Notes: generated by a model from the sequence alone, not told the origin. DNA of 64,000 nucleotides from Prunus persica (GCF_000346465.2 NC_034011.1:14879339-14943338), one strand, 5' to 3'. Positions 34,111 to 46,030 are shown, counted from the first letter of the stretch. Made by a program: numbers and translations.

Positions 34111-35127
34111 CACTACTACAAAAAGTGAAAAAGACGACCAGAAAACAACGACGGTCTAAGTGAAAACCGTTGTGGTTTTTAAAAAGACGACGGTTCTAAA
34201 AACACCGTCGTGTAATACCACCTTAGACAACTAAAAAATGGAGATTCAAATGGCTGTTCAAAAACAACGACGTACCTAATTAAACAACCGACGTCTATTT
34301 GAAACAGATTTCCGCAGTGTAAAATCAAAGCCAACAAAGAACGGCAGAAGTTATGAATCGACCGACGTAGAAAGTAAAGACGACGATTTCAATAAAAACC
34401 GCCGTTTTTACTCATAAAATAATACGACGAGGTTTTCGTATAAGACGCCGTATAATTACAAACAAATCCACGGCTTTAAAATACAAAATATCGCCGTATT
34501 AAATTAATGTACAACGACGAAAAATATAAATATATCGACGTCATTCTCGTATAGTTCTACGACGTTATCTTTAAATCGTACTATAAAATTTAACGTCGTA
34601 TTTATTCATTTTATACGTCGTACTTTTAATTTAAACCGTCGTCTTAATAAGAATTTTTGTTAACAATTTTTTTCTTTGATTTTCTTATCCTACGTCGGTA
34701 GATCTACTTAATGACAAGAATTGAAATAACCATGACGGTTTATATAGAAAACCGCCGACATAATCAGATTTTTCTGAGATCCCAAGGATTACGAAATCTT
34801 ACCAGATGGAACTCTGTTCCACATCATAATCTTAACAGATGACACAGATTTACAATCAGAGAGACAATTTTTTGGAAGTTGATGATGTGTGTGCGTTTGT
34901 GTATCTACAAATATTATACCTAACGTCGTTGCAAATTTGCAATCAGAGAGACAATTTTCAACGACGGTTATATTATACCTAACGACGTTTAAAAAACAAA
35001 TCAACGTCGCTCAACAAATATATTACGTCGTCTTAGTCTTACTTAAGACGACGAAAAACGACGACAGTAATACAAAACAGTCGTTGTTTTTATATTCTTA
35101 TTTTATTTAAATCTGTCATCCAAAAAA

Positions 35128-35700
35128 GAAACTTTACATATTCCAGAACATTAATTTCCTTCATTTTAAATTTCCTCCGGAAAAAAAAACTCTATTTATA
35201 ACGCACTGTAATTGAAAAATAAACTGAAAGGTCACGGGAAAAAAAATTCTATTCATAATTTAAAAATTCAAATCCACGTCGGTTATATTAAACTTAACGA
35301 CGTTAAATGAAAAGATTCCACGTCGCAAAACAAATATTGCGCCGTGTTAGTTAAAAACGACGGCATAACAAAAAACCGTCGTTGTTTCAAATTGAATTAA
35401 TTTAAAATTTCTTTGGGAAAGCAAAATCTATTTATAATTTTCTCGGGTTAGTAATATTGCGTCGTGTTAGTTTACAAATTCTAGAACATTAATTTCCCTC
35501 ATTTTAAATTTCCTCGGGAAAGAAAAATCTATTTATCACGCTTTGTAATTGAAAACTAAAACTGAAAGAATTCGGGAAAAAAAACTCTATTTATAATTTA
35601 AAAATAAAATCCACGTCGGTTGTATTACACTTAACGACGTTTAACAAAATAATCTACGTCGGTAATTATAAATCTACCGCCATCTTACCTTAATATAGAC
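35128..35700. repeat. Imperfect tandem duplication within the CACTA left side
   Basis: The phrases CTCTATTTATAA, TGTAATTGAAAA, ATCCACGTCGGTT and TTAACGACGTT recur in the same order at about 35185-35310 and 35535-35640. Confidence 0.65.
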
Positions 35701-35816
35701 GACGAGAAAAGACGACGGTAGAACAGAAAACCGTCGTTGTTTCAGCTTCTTTAACGGTTTGGTCCTTTATCTTTCTGCAGGACTTGTATAGTTCAAAGCA
35801 TTGACAATGTCTTCAT

Positions 35817-36212
35817 CATATCTCCCAGCAACTACTGATTTGATTGCTCATGCTTTAGAGGCCATCTGAAGCCATTTCTATTCTTTATCGCATTCTTGAA
35901 ACCCATCTTTTTCTTCTGAAGCTCTACGGATAAAGGAAGAGGCTATCACAAATCTGACGGATCTTCTTAGCCAAGAAAATCAAGCAGAGGATCAGGCACA
36001 TCTGATCTTCAGATTTTCCTAAGAAGCGAACTTTCCTTCGACAACGAGTGGAGGCCAGGCTTGCATCTCTTTTGATGAAAAGCAAGGAGTATTCAGAAGC
36101 ACTAAGTGTCCTATCAGGCTTGATCAAGGAAGTGAGAAGGCTAGTTGACAAGCTTCTTCTTGTGGACATAGATTTGATGCGAGTAAGCTCAATTTCTCAT
36201 TGAGAAAGACAT
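35817..36212 (+). pseudogene. RPN6: Captured fragment of proteasome subunit RPN6
   Basis: Reading frames here match the N-terminal part of the 26S proteasome non-ATPase subunit 11 (RPN6). From the ATG at 35817 the text reads MSSSYLPATTDLIAHALEA. After a frame change it reads SEAISILYRILE, then SSEALRIKEEAITNLTDLLSQEN. Then the middle of the homologous region is skipped, and KKRTFLRQRVEARLASLLMK, SKEYSEALSVLSGLIKEVRR and DKLLLVDIDL follow, with SKLNFSLRK at the end. Intact RPN6 is a much longer PCI-domain scaffold protein of the lid. Frameshifts, a stop and an internal deletion show that this copy is not functional. It sits inside the CACTA in sense orientation with some upstream leader-like sequence (…CTTTCTGCAG before it), so it is a transduplicated host gene piece. 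Confidence 0.85.
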
Positions 36213-36659
36213 CCAAATTATTGTCTTTGAGATGTGAGAGACAGTGTCTCTGAGAGAGGAAGAACTTGGAACCCTAAATGTAAACCGAAAATGAATGAAA
36301 GCGACAAATTTATAGAATAAATTTTTAAAACCAACGGCGGTTCTTACAAAAAAACCGCCGTTTAAATTGTAAAATCAACGTCGGTATGACCGACGTATAT
36401 TACAGAAATCCACGTCGGTACATTAATAAAAACGACGTGTTAAATAATCTACCATGACGCGAGTTATTACTTATGTACTTTAATTTTTGAGTTTACTACG
36501 ACGGTACCTACAACACTACTGTCGTATTTATTTACCACGTCCGAAGTTAAATGTACCGTCGTATTTTGTAATTTATACGTCGTAGTTATATGTAACCGCC
36601 GTATTATTTTTTTGAAATGGTTTTATATGTAAGCAACTTTTCGTCTACCTGACTTACAC

Positions 36660-37734
36660 ATGCACTGTTTCCAAACCCGATTAAAAATTTCAATCTCCCA
36701 GAGAAAATTTTTGACTTTTTTCCTTGTCAGAGCACTGTCAGAGTACCTCATCGTCTTCCTCTCGTCTTCTTCGTCGTCTCTGAACTTAAACATCGTCTTC
36801 CTCTTGCTTTCATTGCACGCAAAAGGTAAGCTTTCATTTTCACTATTTTGGTTGCTGTTTTGCATGCTCATACGTTTTTTGTTTGAAAAATCTTTTTACC
36901 TTTTTTCTGGCCAAAATCATTTTACTTCTTTCCAAGTTTGATAAAATATACAGACAAAGAGGGAAAGTTTCCAACTTTGAAGACAACTACCTCAACTAAA
37001 TAAGACGACGGTAGCTTCTTATTTACGTGGTTAAATATGTAGACCACGACGGTTCGTCAGTCGTTCTAGCGTCGTCTGAAAATTGACAAAGTTGTTTTTA
37101 AAATTATAGTCTTTTTTTTATTTGCTTGTTTAATTGCAGGTTTGATTTCTCTGAACAATGGTTTTTGTTTTTCCCTAATTTGATAAAATATAAAGAAAAA
37201 GAAAGTAGGGTTGGTATCTAATATAGACGACAATATCTTATTGTTTTACGTCGTGTGAATGTTAATACCACGACGTCATATTAAAATACCGTCGTCTATA
37301 TAAGATTCCAAAACTTTCTTTCTGGGCCTTGTATTTTATCAAATTAGAAAACAAAAACCATGGTTCAGAAAAATCAAATCTGTAATCAAACATTCACAGA
37401 GAAAGAAAGAAGAGTTTTGGATCCTTATATAGACGACGGTATATTACTATTGACGTCGTGTGAACATCAATACCACGGTGTTATATAAATATTTCGTCGT
37501 TTATAGTTAATTATCACGTCGTCCGGTAAATATCGACGTAATAAGTTATTATTACGTCTTATTTTATATTATTTCGTCGTTGTTTAATTACCTTGGTTTT
37601 AAACATTTATTACGTCTGAGATTATTTCATTGCGTCGTTTAAAATCATATCATACGTCGTATTTTATTAATAACCGTCGTTTGTGTTCTTAATCTTTTTC
37701 TGAAATATTTTCACTTGCAGTTTTGTCTGTAAAA
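36660..37734 (+). promoter_or_regulatory. Probable promoter/5' leader of the CACTA transposase gene
   Basis: A pyrimidine-rich leader (about 36720-36824) ends at a good donor, AAAG|GTAAGC, and CACTTGCAG at 37712-37720 is a good acceptor just before the start ATG at 37735. CGTCG words resume inside the inferred leader intron. Confidence 0.45.
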
Positions 37735-40700
37735 ATGGTTTCTCAAGACCAAATTAAGGACTCTGACTCCAAGAAAAATGGAGGTAGGGAGCTTGGAATG
37801 GTAACTCCTCAAGAGAAGTCTTCGAAGAAGATGAAGTCTTCGAAGAAGATGAAGTTTGCTTCATCATCTGCTGAGACAGAACCAACCAGCACAACAACAA
37901 TCTCTGATGATTCAAAGTCTGGTCGAGGTATGAGCACAATGCCTCGTGTTGTGAAGAGAAAACTTCAGAAACTCAGGCCAATTGTTGAGTACAATAAAAG
38001 GGGGAAAGGAATTGGCCAAGCACATAGTGAGATGCAGTCCTACATTGGTGTGTTGGCACGCTCCAGAGTTCCACTTGTGGACATGAAATGGGCTCAAATC
38101 CCCAAGGATATAAAGGAGCAGATTTGGGAAGTAGTTGACATTGCTTTTGTGGTAGGTCAAGGGGGCAAGAACTCTGTGTTAGCTTCTGCTGCCAAGAAAT
38201 GGAAGGATTTCAAGTTTACACTAACGAGGCATTATATCCTTCCATACACCAATGACAGGGAGAGATTAAGCCAACCCCCTGAAACATATAAATTCATAGA
38301 GAAAGCACGATGAGATGCCTTTGTAGCTTCAAGGTTATCCAAAGATTTTGAGTCTGTGCATTCTCAACATGCACAGATTAGGGAGAAACTTGAGTACAAT
38401 CATCGATTGTCTCGAAAAGGATATGCTGGTTTGGAGGATCAATTGGAGGAAACCATGCCTGGGGTAGAAATTGATCGATCTACCTTATGGAAGAGAGCTA
38501 GACAGGACAAACATGGTAACATCCCGGATCCAAAGGTGGCAGAGAAAGCAAAATTAATTGTAAGCCTACTCACTCTGTTTTAAATTTTTATTAAACTGTG
38601 AATAATTCTTATTACGTCTTATGTTATATTTTTCGTCGTGTGAATGATATTACCACGTCGAAATTTTTTAAAAAACGTCGTTAAAGGTCTAAATCAGGAA
38701 CCACTACTCTGTTTTCTGTAATTATAGTATAAGATGTCGGTGGTTCATTTTCGCGTCGTTTGTATTAAATTACTACGTCGAAATGTTTTAAACAAGGTCG
38801 TTAAAGGTGTGAATATTGAATCATTCCTCTGTTATCTGTAAATAAAGCATAAGACGTCGGTGGTTTATTCATTTCGTCGTTTTAAAAAACTAACCACGTC
38901 GGTATAACTACCGTCGTGATAAATTATAATAACGTCGATTTATATGTTATTGCGTCGTCTGAAATTATATAATACGTCGTTTGTATATAAATAACCGTCG
39001 TGTGTTTTTTGTTCTTACTTTTTTATATATCTTTGTTTTAGGATGAATTGCAAAAATAAGTCTCGGAAGGCAAAGTCAGTGTATCTGGCAGCAATGATGT
39101 GCTGACCATGGCTTTGGGCCCCGAGCATCCAGGCAGAGTGAGAGATGTAGGTGCTGGGATTTCCCCAAGGCAATATTTCAATTTACCCAAACCACAGAGG
39201 ATGAGCTTTGACGACCGTTTAAAGGACAGTTTAAAAGTTCTCCTTCAAGAAGAGAATAAAAAGATAGAAGTTAAGGCAAGGGAAGAGGCTTTAAGGATGG
39301 AGGCTAGAACCAAACAATTGGTAGAGGCTGAGAGGGAGCATTTCCTGAGTCAGCTTTCCCAATTAATTCCCAATTTTGATCTAAGCATGCTTAAACCAAG
39401 AATTAGCCAAAGTCCCAAAAATTCAATGTCTGACAAAGCAAGCTGCTCTGGAGGTGATGTGAGATCCCTACATTTTGAGGATGATACTGCCAAAAATGGG
39501 AAACATCAGGAAGAAAAGGTAACATATCTGAACTTTGAATTCTTTGTTTTTTTTTAAAAACTATTAGACGTCGTTATTATTAATAAAACCGTCGTTTGAA
39601 ATACATACCACGACGATTTTAAAAATAAACCGTCGTTTGTATTTCAATACCACGTCGTATTTAGTTTACTTGTTTTACACGCCATTAAACGTCGTTATTT
39701 TTAAAACTTTGTGGTTTTTAGACGACGGTGTTAGTCATTCCCGACGTAATATATAAATCCCACGACATTTACTATTTACCATCGTTTAATAATTTAAGAC
39801 GTCCATAATTCTTACATACTGTCTTGTGTTTTGTCTTACCACGACGTTTGAATTTAATTTTTTTACTTTCTCTATATTCTTTATTACTTAAAACAGAAAA
39901 ATGAAGGAAATCAAGATGAAGAGAAGAATGAAGAAAAAAAAAGATGAAGAGAAGGAAGAAGAAAAAAAAGATGAAGAGAAGAAAGAAGAAAAACAAGATG
40001 AAAAGGAGAAAGAAGATGAAGAAAAGCATAACGACCAGGTATGTTCACATAACTTTGCCTTTTTTATTTGTTTTTCAAAATTTCAGACGTCGATATTTTT
40101 CTTTAAACCGTCGTTTGTTTACAACTTAGACGGCAGAATTTTTTTCTAAGACGTAATAAATTGTTCACCACAACGGTTTTTTCACCGTCGTTTAAATTCT
40201 TTTCAGACGACGTTTTATTCCTTAAACCGTCGTTTTTATTGAATTACCACGTCATTTTTTTTATTTCTTTCAACAAGTTATTAAAGTTGTTGATTATTCA
40301 AATATGGAGGCGCCATCTTCTTTAAAATCCCTTTGTCGTTATGTGGAAATGACACTCGTGCCTTAGGATAAGACCCTGAACTTTACAATTGATAAGGAGG
40401 TGTTTGGTCTAGAACGCGATACCTTCGTCCTGCCTGAAGATATTACACAATTTGCAGGCATGGAAGAAATAAGAGCTACTGTGGTTGCTGTATATATGAG
40501 GTTTGTCATTCTAAAATAATACGTCGTTGGTTTATTTATTGCGTCGTCTTAACTAACTAACCACGTCGTTAGTATGTACCGTCGTGATAAATATATTATA
40601 ACGTCGTTGTCTATTTCAGTACGTCGTGTGAAATTTTATAATACGTCGTTTTGTTATACATAACCGTCGTGTGTTTTTTTGTGCTGACTTGTTTATATTA

Positions 40701-41666
40701 TTTTATATATTTAGGTACTTACATGATCTTTTGAAACAAGCAAATATGTGTAGCATGGTTGGCTTTATCGACCCTGCTACAGTTAGTGCCAACTCTGGGA
40801 CAATAGCTGACAGATCACGATTGGTAGCAGCTCGACTTCAGAAGACTGATGGTGAACAGATTTTCATGATGCCTTACAATCCAGGGTTAGTCTCCTTAAC
40901 AGGATTTTGTTTTTATGATTTTCAATAAATGACAGCGTATAAACTAACCACGTCGGTGTTTTATTTTATTGAGTCGTTTGAAACTACTAACCACGTCAGT
41001 AGTTATTTATCGTCGTGATAAATATATAATGTCGTCGATTGCTACTTTATTTCGTCGTGTGAAATATTATAATACGTCGTTTTTGTAAATAACCGTCGTT
41101 TTTATATTAATTTTGTGCAGCCGTCATTGGATCTTGCTGATTGTGAGAGCAAAGAGGGAAACCGTCTATTTTCTAGATCCTCTGCCGGGAAATCGTGTGG
41201 TCGATGAAGAGGGCAAAAATATCGTGAACAGTGCTATAAAAATATATAATTCTCACATAGCCAGATCAGGCCGTAAAGTAGTAATTTGAAAAACTCTGTC
41301 AGGCACACCAAAGCAACCCAGCAGTGTCAAATTCGGGTATTATGTGATGCGCTTCATGAGGGACATCATCATGGATCCTTCCTTGGCGTTTGAGAAGAAG
41401 GTAAGAAGAAATTACCTTCATACATTTTACGTTGTTTTTTGTATTATCAACGACGGTCATGTAAAATTACCGTCGTTGAATAGATATACTACGTCGGTTA
41501 TGAAAAAATATCGTCGTCTGTGATTGAATTTCTTTTTATTTATAAACCCTAATAGTCATTGTTTATGCAGTATGCCAAGGAAAAACAGGAAGCGCCATAC
41601 CCCCAAGAAGTAATTGATGAAGTCCGGAATGAATGGGCAGAGTTTGTTTGCCTTCACATGGAATAG
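37735..41666 (+). pseudogene. CACTA transposase (Ptta/En-Spm type)-Ulp1 fusion, decayed
   Basis: About seven exons: 37735-38559, 39042-39518, 39897-40038, about 40278-40500, 40715-40885, 41121-41400 and 41571-41666. The N-terminal part matches the plant transposase Ptta/En-Spm family (ARSRVPLVDMKWAQIPKDIKEQIWE; then LSRKGYAGLEDQLEE; LTMALGPEHPGRVRDVG). A Lys/Glu-rich linker follows. The C-terminal part is a Ulp1-like C48 cysteine protease domain: RHWILLIV with the His, YFLDPLPG with the Asp, and QPSSVKFGYYVMRFMRDII, where the family has Cys before GYYV. Damage: TGA at 38311, TAA at 39057, one extra A in an A-run near 39937, TAG at 40364, TGA at 41287, and the Cys-to-Phe codon TTC at 41332. 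The border of exon 4 is uncertain. Neither activity should survive. Confidence 0.88.
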
Positions 41667-41867
41667 GGGAATTATTGAACACTTGATATTTATGTACAAT
41701 GTACAAATTTTGTCTATAATATATGATGTAAAAATTTGTTGAGGTTTTCTTAAATTAAAAAAAAACAAACATACAAATTGCGTAACCAACGTGTAATACT
41801 TTTCCAACGACCTAATAAAGTCAAAAACTGTCGTTTTTTGTTGTTTCGTTTTAAACAAATCCGACGT

Positions 41868-42684
41868 AAAAGTATAATTTTTGGGTAGTATAGGGTATAT
41901 ATTAGGCTGTAAAACCATAAACCCTTTTATAAACTTAAATTTTTAAATTATATAATTTAGTTTTAAGGGTTTAGGGTATTAATTTTTAACGACGGTGGTT
42001 GAGTCGTGGAATACATATGTTACGTCGTGCAGTAAAATATCCGACATGGTTTCTACTTTAAACGACGTCATTTTAATATGTAAGTCGTCTATTATAATTT
42101 ACAACGTCTTCAATTTCTTAACCCCGACGTGGTTTGTTATTGTGATAAGAATATTTTATTATTTTTATATCAAAATATTCAAAATAAATTTAAAATAAAT
42201 CAGAAAAATGCAAAGTCAACTCCTATGAAGTCATTGATATATTTTCTTCCCCTTAAACCTTGAAAAAATTCATTTTGAATAACAAATATTTAAAATGACC
42301 ATCCAAAACAAAATTGTTTTGATGAGTCATAAAATCACTTCTAGTTTTATGGTTTAGGGTTTAGAGTCTAGGGTTTAGAGATTAGGGTTGTTATTTATTG
42401 GGGTTTATTTTTAAAGTATAATTTTTGGGTAGTCTAGGGTATATATTAGGCTGTAAAACCATAAACCCTTTTATAAACTTAATTTTTTAAATTATATAAT
42501 TTAGTTTTAAGGGTTTAGGGTATTAATTTTTAACGACGGTGGTTGAGTCGTGGAATACATATGTTACGTCGTGCAGTAAAATATCCGACATGGTTTATAC
42601 TTTAAACGACGTCATTTTAATATATAAGTCGTCTATTATAATTTATAACGTCTTCAATTTCTTAACCCCGACGTGGTTTTTCAG
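41868..42684. repeat. Two-copy direct repeat inside the CACTA
   Basis: About 270 bp beginning AAGTATAATTTTTGGGTAGT (41869) recur almost unchanged from about 42415. Both copies end in CCCCGACGTGGTTT. Between them lies a patch of degenerate TTTAGGG words (42350-42395). Confidence 0.9.
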
Positions 42685-43661
42685 TCGTCTTTATATCAAA
42701 ATATTCAAAATAAATTTAAAATTACTCCGAAAAATGAAGCGTCAAAATAAACGGCGTTACGTTCAGTGTTTCCGTCGTGGAATATTATATTTACGTCGGT
42801 TCTTGTAGAACTTTCGCCATGGTTTTTCTTTCGACGTTTTAAAGAGCGCGCTCTCTAAACATTTTCGCGCGACCTAAATTTTTTAGATATGGCTCTTATT
42901 CTTATACTTCTAACCCTGAACCCTAAAATTTTCAGATTTCGCGCAACATAACATTTCGCTCTCTCACTTCTGCTCTAATTAAAAGTTGCACTCTCCAGGC
43001 TCCGTCGAATCTGTGAGCTCGTCCAACCTGTAAGTACAAACCCTATCTTCCCCTTGTAAATTCATTGAATGATATTAGGTTATTTTGTTAAAGGGTTTTA
43101 GGTATATGCTTTGCGATCTGTTAATAATGTGCTTATAGTTATGGGTTCATGGATTTTCTGTTTAATGGGTTCATGGATTACATTATCTGTTATGTTGAAT
43201 TGGAAATGGATTTAATTTTGTCGGATCTTTTAATCACCCTATGTTATGTTGAATTGGGAATGGATTTATTGTTTTCATGCTTGGTTTCATGTATATTTTG
43301 GTTTCTTGCTTGGTTTCATATATATGTTGTGTTCTTAATGGGTTTTGGGTTCTTGAAAATAAACTGAGACGCGACGCCTTTTTAGGCATACGACGACGAT
43401 TACACGACGGTTTTTTTAAACTACCGTCGTTGTATTACTTATACACGACGGTTTTTTCATAAACCGTCGTTTGTATTACTTATATTAGACGACGTCTGTT
43501 GAAAATCCGTCGTCTATATATGCCAAATACGTCTGTTTTTGTTTAAAACCCGTCGTCTCTGTTGTGTATTACTTGCTATTAGATCTTTGTATAATCTGCT
43601 ATAGTGATGGTCATTGCCTGTATTTTCACTTTATTATAGATAATAGGTTATAGTGTCGGAG

Positions 43662-44138
43662 ATGGATAAGTCATGGATGCACTCGGATAGAAGATCGAAG
43701 GCATATGAGTTTGGGGTGGAAGCATTTTTGAACTTTGCTGTAGAAAATCTTCTAACTACAACACATATCCGTTGTCCATGTGTTAAATGTGTTAATTTGA
43801 AGTTGTTTGGGGTTGGAATTATAAGGGATCATGAACTTGGATTTACCCTTGTAGATTTGAGTAAAATTGGACATAGGAATGACCAATTTGTTTTGGCTTC
43901 TCAAGTCAAACAAATATTTTTTGTTGACGACCCGATGCATCGTGGTTGGTCGGTAGTGTTATCAATGCCTAATAGAGAATATAATGATGTTATTGGTGAT
44001 GAAGTCTTAGGTGATGTGATAATTGAGTGTGAGCCATTTATTAGAGGGATGCCAAATGTTGACACATTTGATGAACTGGTGGGTGAGTTAGGTGGTCAAA
44101 ATATTCGAGATGGGTGTGAAGATATATGGATTGAATGA
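43662..44138 (+). CDS. TNP2-derived mini-protein with the middle deleted in frame
   Basis: An open frame of 158 residues starts at the ATG at 43662. Residues 1 to about 50 match the transposase-associated N-terminal domain of CACTA TNP2 proteins (MDKSWMHSDRRSKAYEFGVE, then IRCPCVKCVN). The text then passes directly into a DUF4216-like C-terminal region (GFTLVDLS, QFVLASQVKQIFFVDDPMHR, GWSVVLSMPNRE). The transposase_21 catalytic domain and the DUF4218 domain, several hundred residues in full TNP2 proteins, are missing, yet the frame stays open to a normal-looking acidic end. It cannot catalyse transposition. It might still bind DNA or partners, which is only inference. An acceptor-like AG lies at 43646-43647, just upstream. 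Confidence 0.8.
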   Translation: MDKSWMHSDRRSKAYEFGVEAFLNFAVENLLTTTHIRCPCVKCVNLKLFGVGIIRDHELGFTLVDLSKIGHRNDQFVLASQVKQIFFVDDPMHRGWSVVLSMPNREYNDVIGDEVLGDVIIECEPFIRGMPNVDTFDELVGELGGQNIRDGCEDIWIE

Positions 44139-44779
44139 TGCTTATGTAATTGGCAGTGTATGACATTAATTTTGTAATATATTGTAATGTGATTTCTTCA
44201 CTTTCATTATACAGGTTTTGGCCACAAAACAATCAGTGCAAAAAATACTGGTTCTAGATTACATCATTATATTCTTTACAAAAAACGACGTCTGTTCAAA
44301 TAAAACACGACGTTATTGTGAACCAGTTATTCAGCATATTTACCGACCTCTTAAAGCAACGTAACAATGAAGAACCACGACGCTATTGTGAAGCAATTAT
44401 TCAGGATATCACGTCGGGAAAGGATTAAGAACCGCCATGTAATTCAAAATAACACGACTCCAATCCCATAATACCGACGTCTAAAAAACGAGATATATAA
44501 TCTGAACGTTAAAAAATACGACGTCATCATACATTTTCCACGTCGCAAGTTCTTTTATAAACGAAGAGGAACGAAATGAATCCCGACGGTAATTCATTAT
44601 AACCGCCGTCTAATATCAATTAAACGACGTTATTTGTAATACGGCTCTCATCATAATCAACGCCGTCTATATATTCTGTAATACGGCTCTCATTTATTTG
44701 GAACCGACGTTGTTTAGAAGTTCAACGTCGTCTATATTAATAAGTGCGTCGTGAGTAATGAATACATATAAATATAACG

Positions 44780-45640
44780 TCGACTATATAAATGCCACCG
44801 ACGTTGTTTCGCATTTCAACGTCAACTATATAAATACATACGTCGTAAATAATGACACTGACAACTATTTCCACGTCATCTTTTTTAGAAAAATCGAAGT
44901 GGAAAATTTATTTCACGACGGTTGTTTGTAAATAAGAGACGTAGTAGATTTCAATAACGTCGTCTTCTCGTGAAAATTATATTTAACGGCGTAGTGTTTT
45001 AGTTGTCGTCGTTGTATGTCTATCTTGCGGCCTTATTCTTTTAATATGTGTCATATTTTTCCTTTTTAACGACGGTGATTTGTTTGAGTTGGTCGTCTAT
45101 TCTCATCCTCGACTATTTTTTAGAACTTTAGCAGACTAAACACGTCTGTTTTTATTTGTTTTCGACGTTGTTTTATTTAACAACGTCTAATATTTATTGT
45201 CGTTGTTTGTTTCTGAAAATAGGACGTATAAATTTTGTAATACGACTCTCATATATTTGTAACCGACGTTGTTTCGTTGTTCAACGTCTACTCTATAAAT
45301 ACATACGTCGTAAATAATGACACTGACAACTATTTCCACGTCATCTTTTATAGAAAAATCGAAGTGGAAAATTTATTTTACTACGGCTGTTTTTATATAG
45401 GCGACGTAGTAGGTATCAATAACGTCGTCTTCTAATGTATTTAAAGAGGTCATATTTTTTATTGTCGTGAAAATGATATTTAACGGCGTCTTATTTTAAT
45501 TTTCGTCGTTGTATGTCTATCTTGCGGCCTTGTTCTGTTAAATGTGTCATATTTTTCCTTTTTAACGACGGTTTTTTTAGAGAGTTGGTCATCTATTCTC
45601 ATCCTCGACTGCTTTTTTAGATCTTTTTGCAGTACAAAGA
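44780..45640. repeat. 465-bp imperfect tandem duplication, CACTA right side
   Basis: The phrase GACACTGACAACTATTTCCA occurs at 44854 and 45319. The order of AAATCGAAGTGGAAAATTTA, TATGTCTATCTTGCGGCCTT and CTATTCTCATCCTCGACT is the same in both units. Confidence 0.88.
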
Positions 45641-45800
45641 CGTCGTTTTGTATTTGTTGATGACGTTGTATATTTTAACAACGACGGTGATTTAGCGTCG
45701 TAGTTTATGTGGGAAAAGATGACGGTGGATTCCACGACCATTGAAAAACCGAATACACGACGGTGATTTACCGTCGTCTTTTTGCTTTTTTGTAGTAGTG

Positions 45801-46030
45801 TAAAAGGGGTGATGGGGAACATCAATCTAAGCATGGCTAAAAAGAAATCACCACAAAGGGTTTTTTTTATTCAATACGCCCTAGTGGACTTATTCACTGA
45901 CCTAAAAAAAAAAGATGAGAAGAGAGGAGGGAGAGAAGGGGCAGTGACGCTTTTTCCTCCTCCCCTTTTATGAATTTTTCCTTTAGGACTTACAGAGAGA
46001 TAGAACGGGTAGGGTTCTTATTCTTTCCAA
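45801..46030. repeat. Target duplication and outer part of the inverted-duplication right arm
   Basis: TAA at 45801-45803 is the right CACTA duplication. The sequence after it is complementary to parts of the left arm at 33128-33200 and 31700-31830. The right arm is therefore continuous once the CACTA is removed. Confidence 0.7.

Larger units (their letters stand above)
34111..45800 (+). mobile_element. Complete 11.7-kb CACTA (En/Spm) transposon
   Basis: The left end is CACTACTACAAAAAGTGAAA and the right end is the inverted CACTACTACAAAAAAGCAAA, with a flanking TAA duplication. The terminal inverted repeats run about 30 bases. Inside, on the plus strand, are a captured RPN6 fragment (35817-36212), a decayed transposase-Ulp1 gene (37735-41666) and a shortened TNP2 gene (43662-44138). 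Short CGTCG/CGACG words are spread through all the non-coding parts. The TNP2 deletion makes it non-autonomous. A near-identical family member starts at 63291. Confidence 0.95.

Noticed and set aside
39772..40029. Phe-rich minus-strand frame
   Set aside because: It is the antisense shadow of the Lys/Glu-rich linker exon of the CACTA gene.
42350..42395. Interstitial telomere repeat
   Set aside because: The TTTAGGG words are few and degenerate and lie inside a transposon; not evidence of a chromosome end.
34111..45800. CRISPR-like regular repeats from the CGTCG words
   Set aside because: Spacing is irregular, words are short and in both orientations, and the context is a eukaryotic CACTA element.
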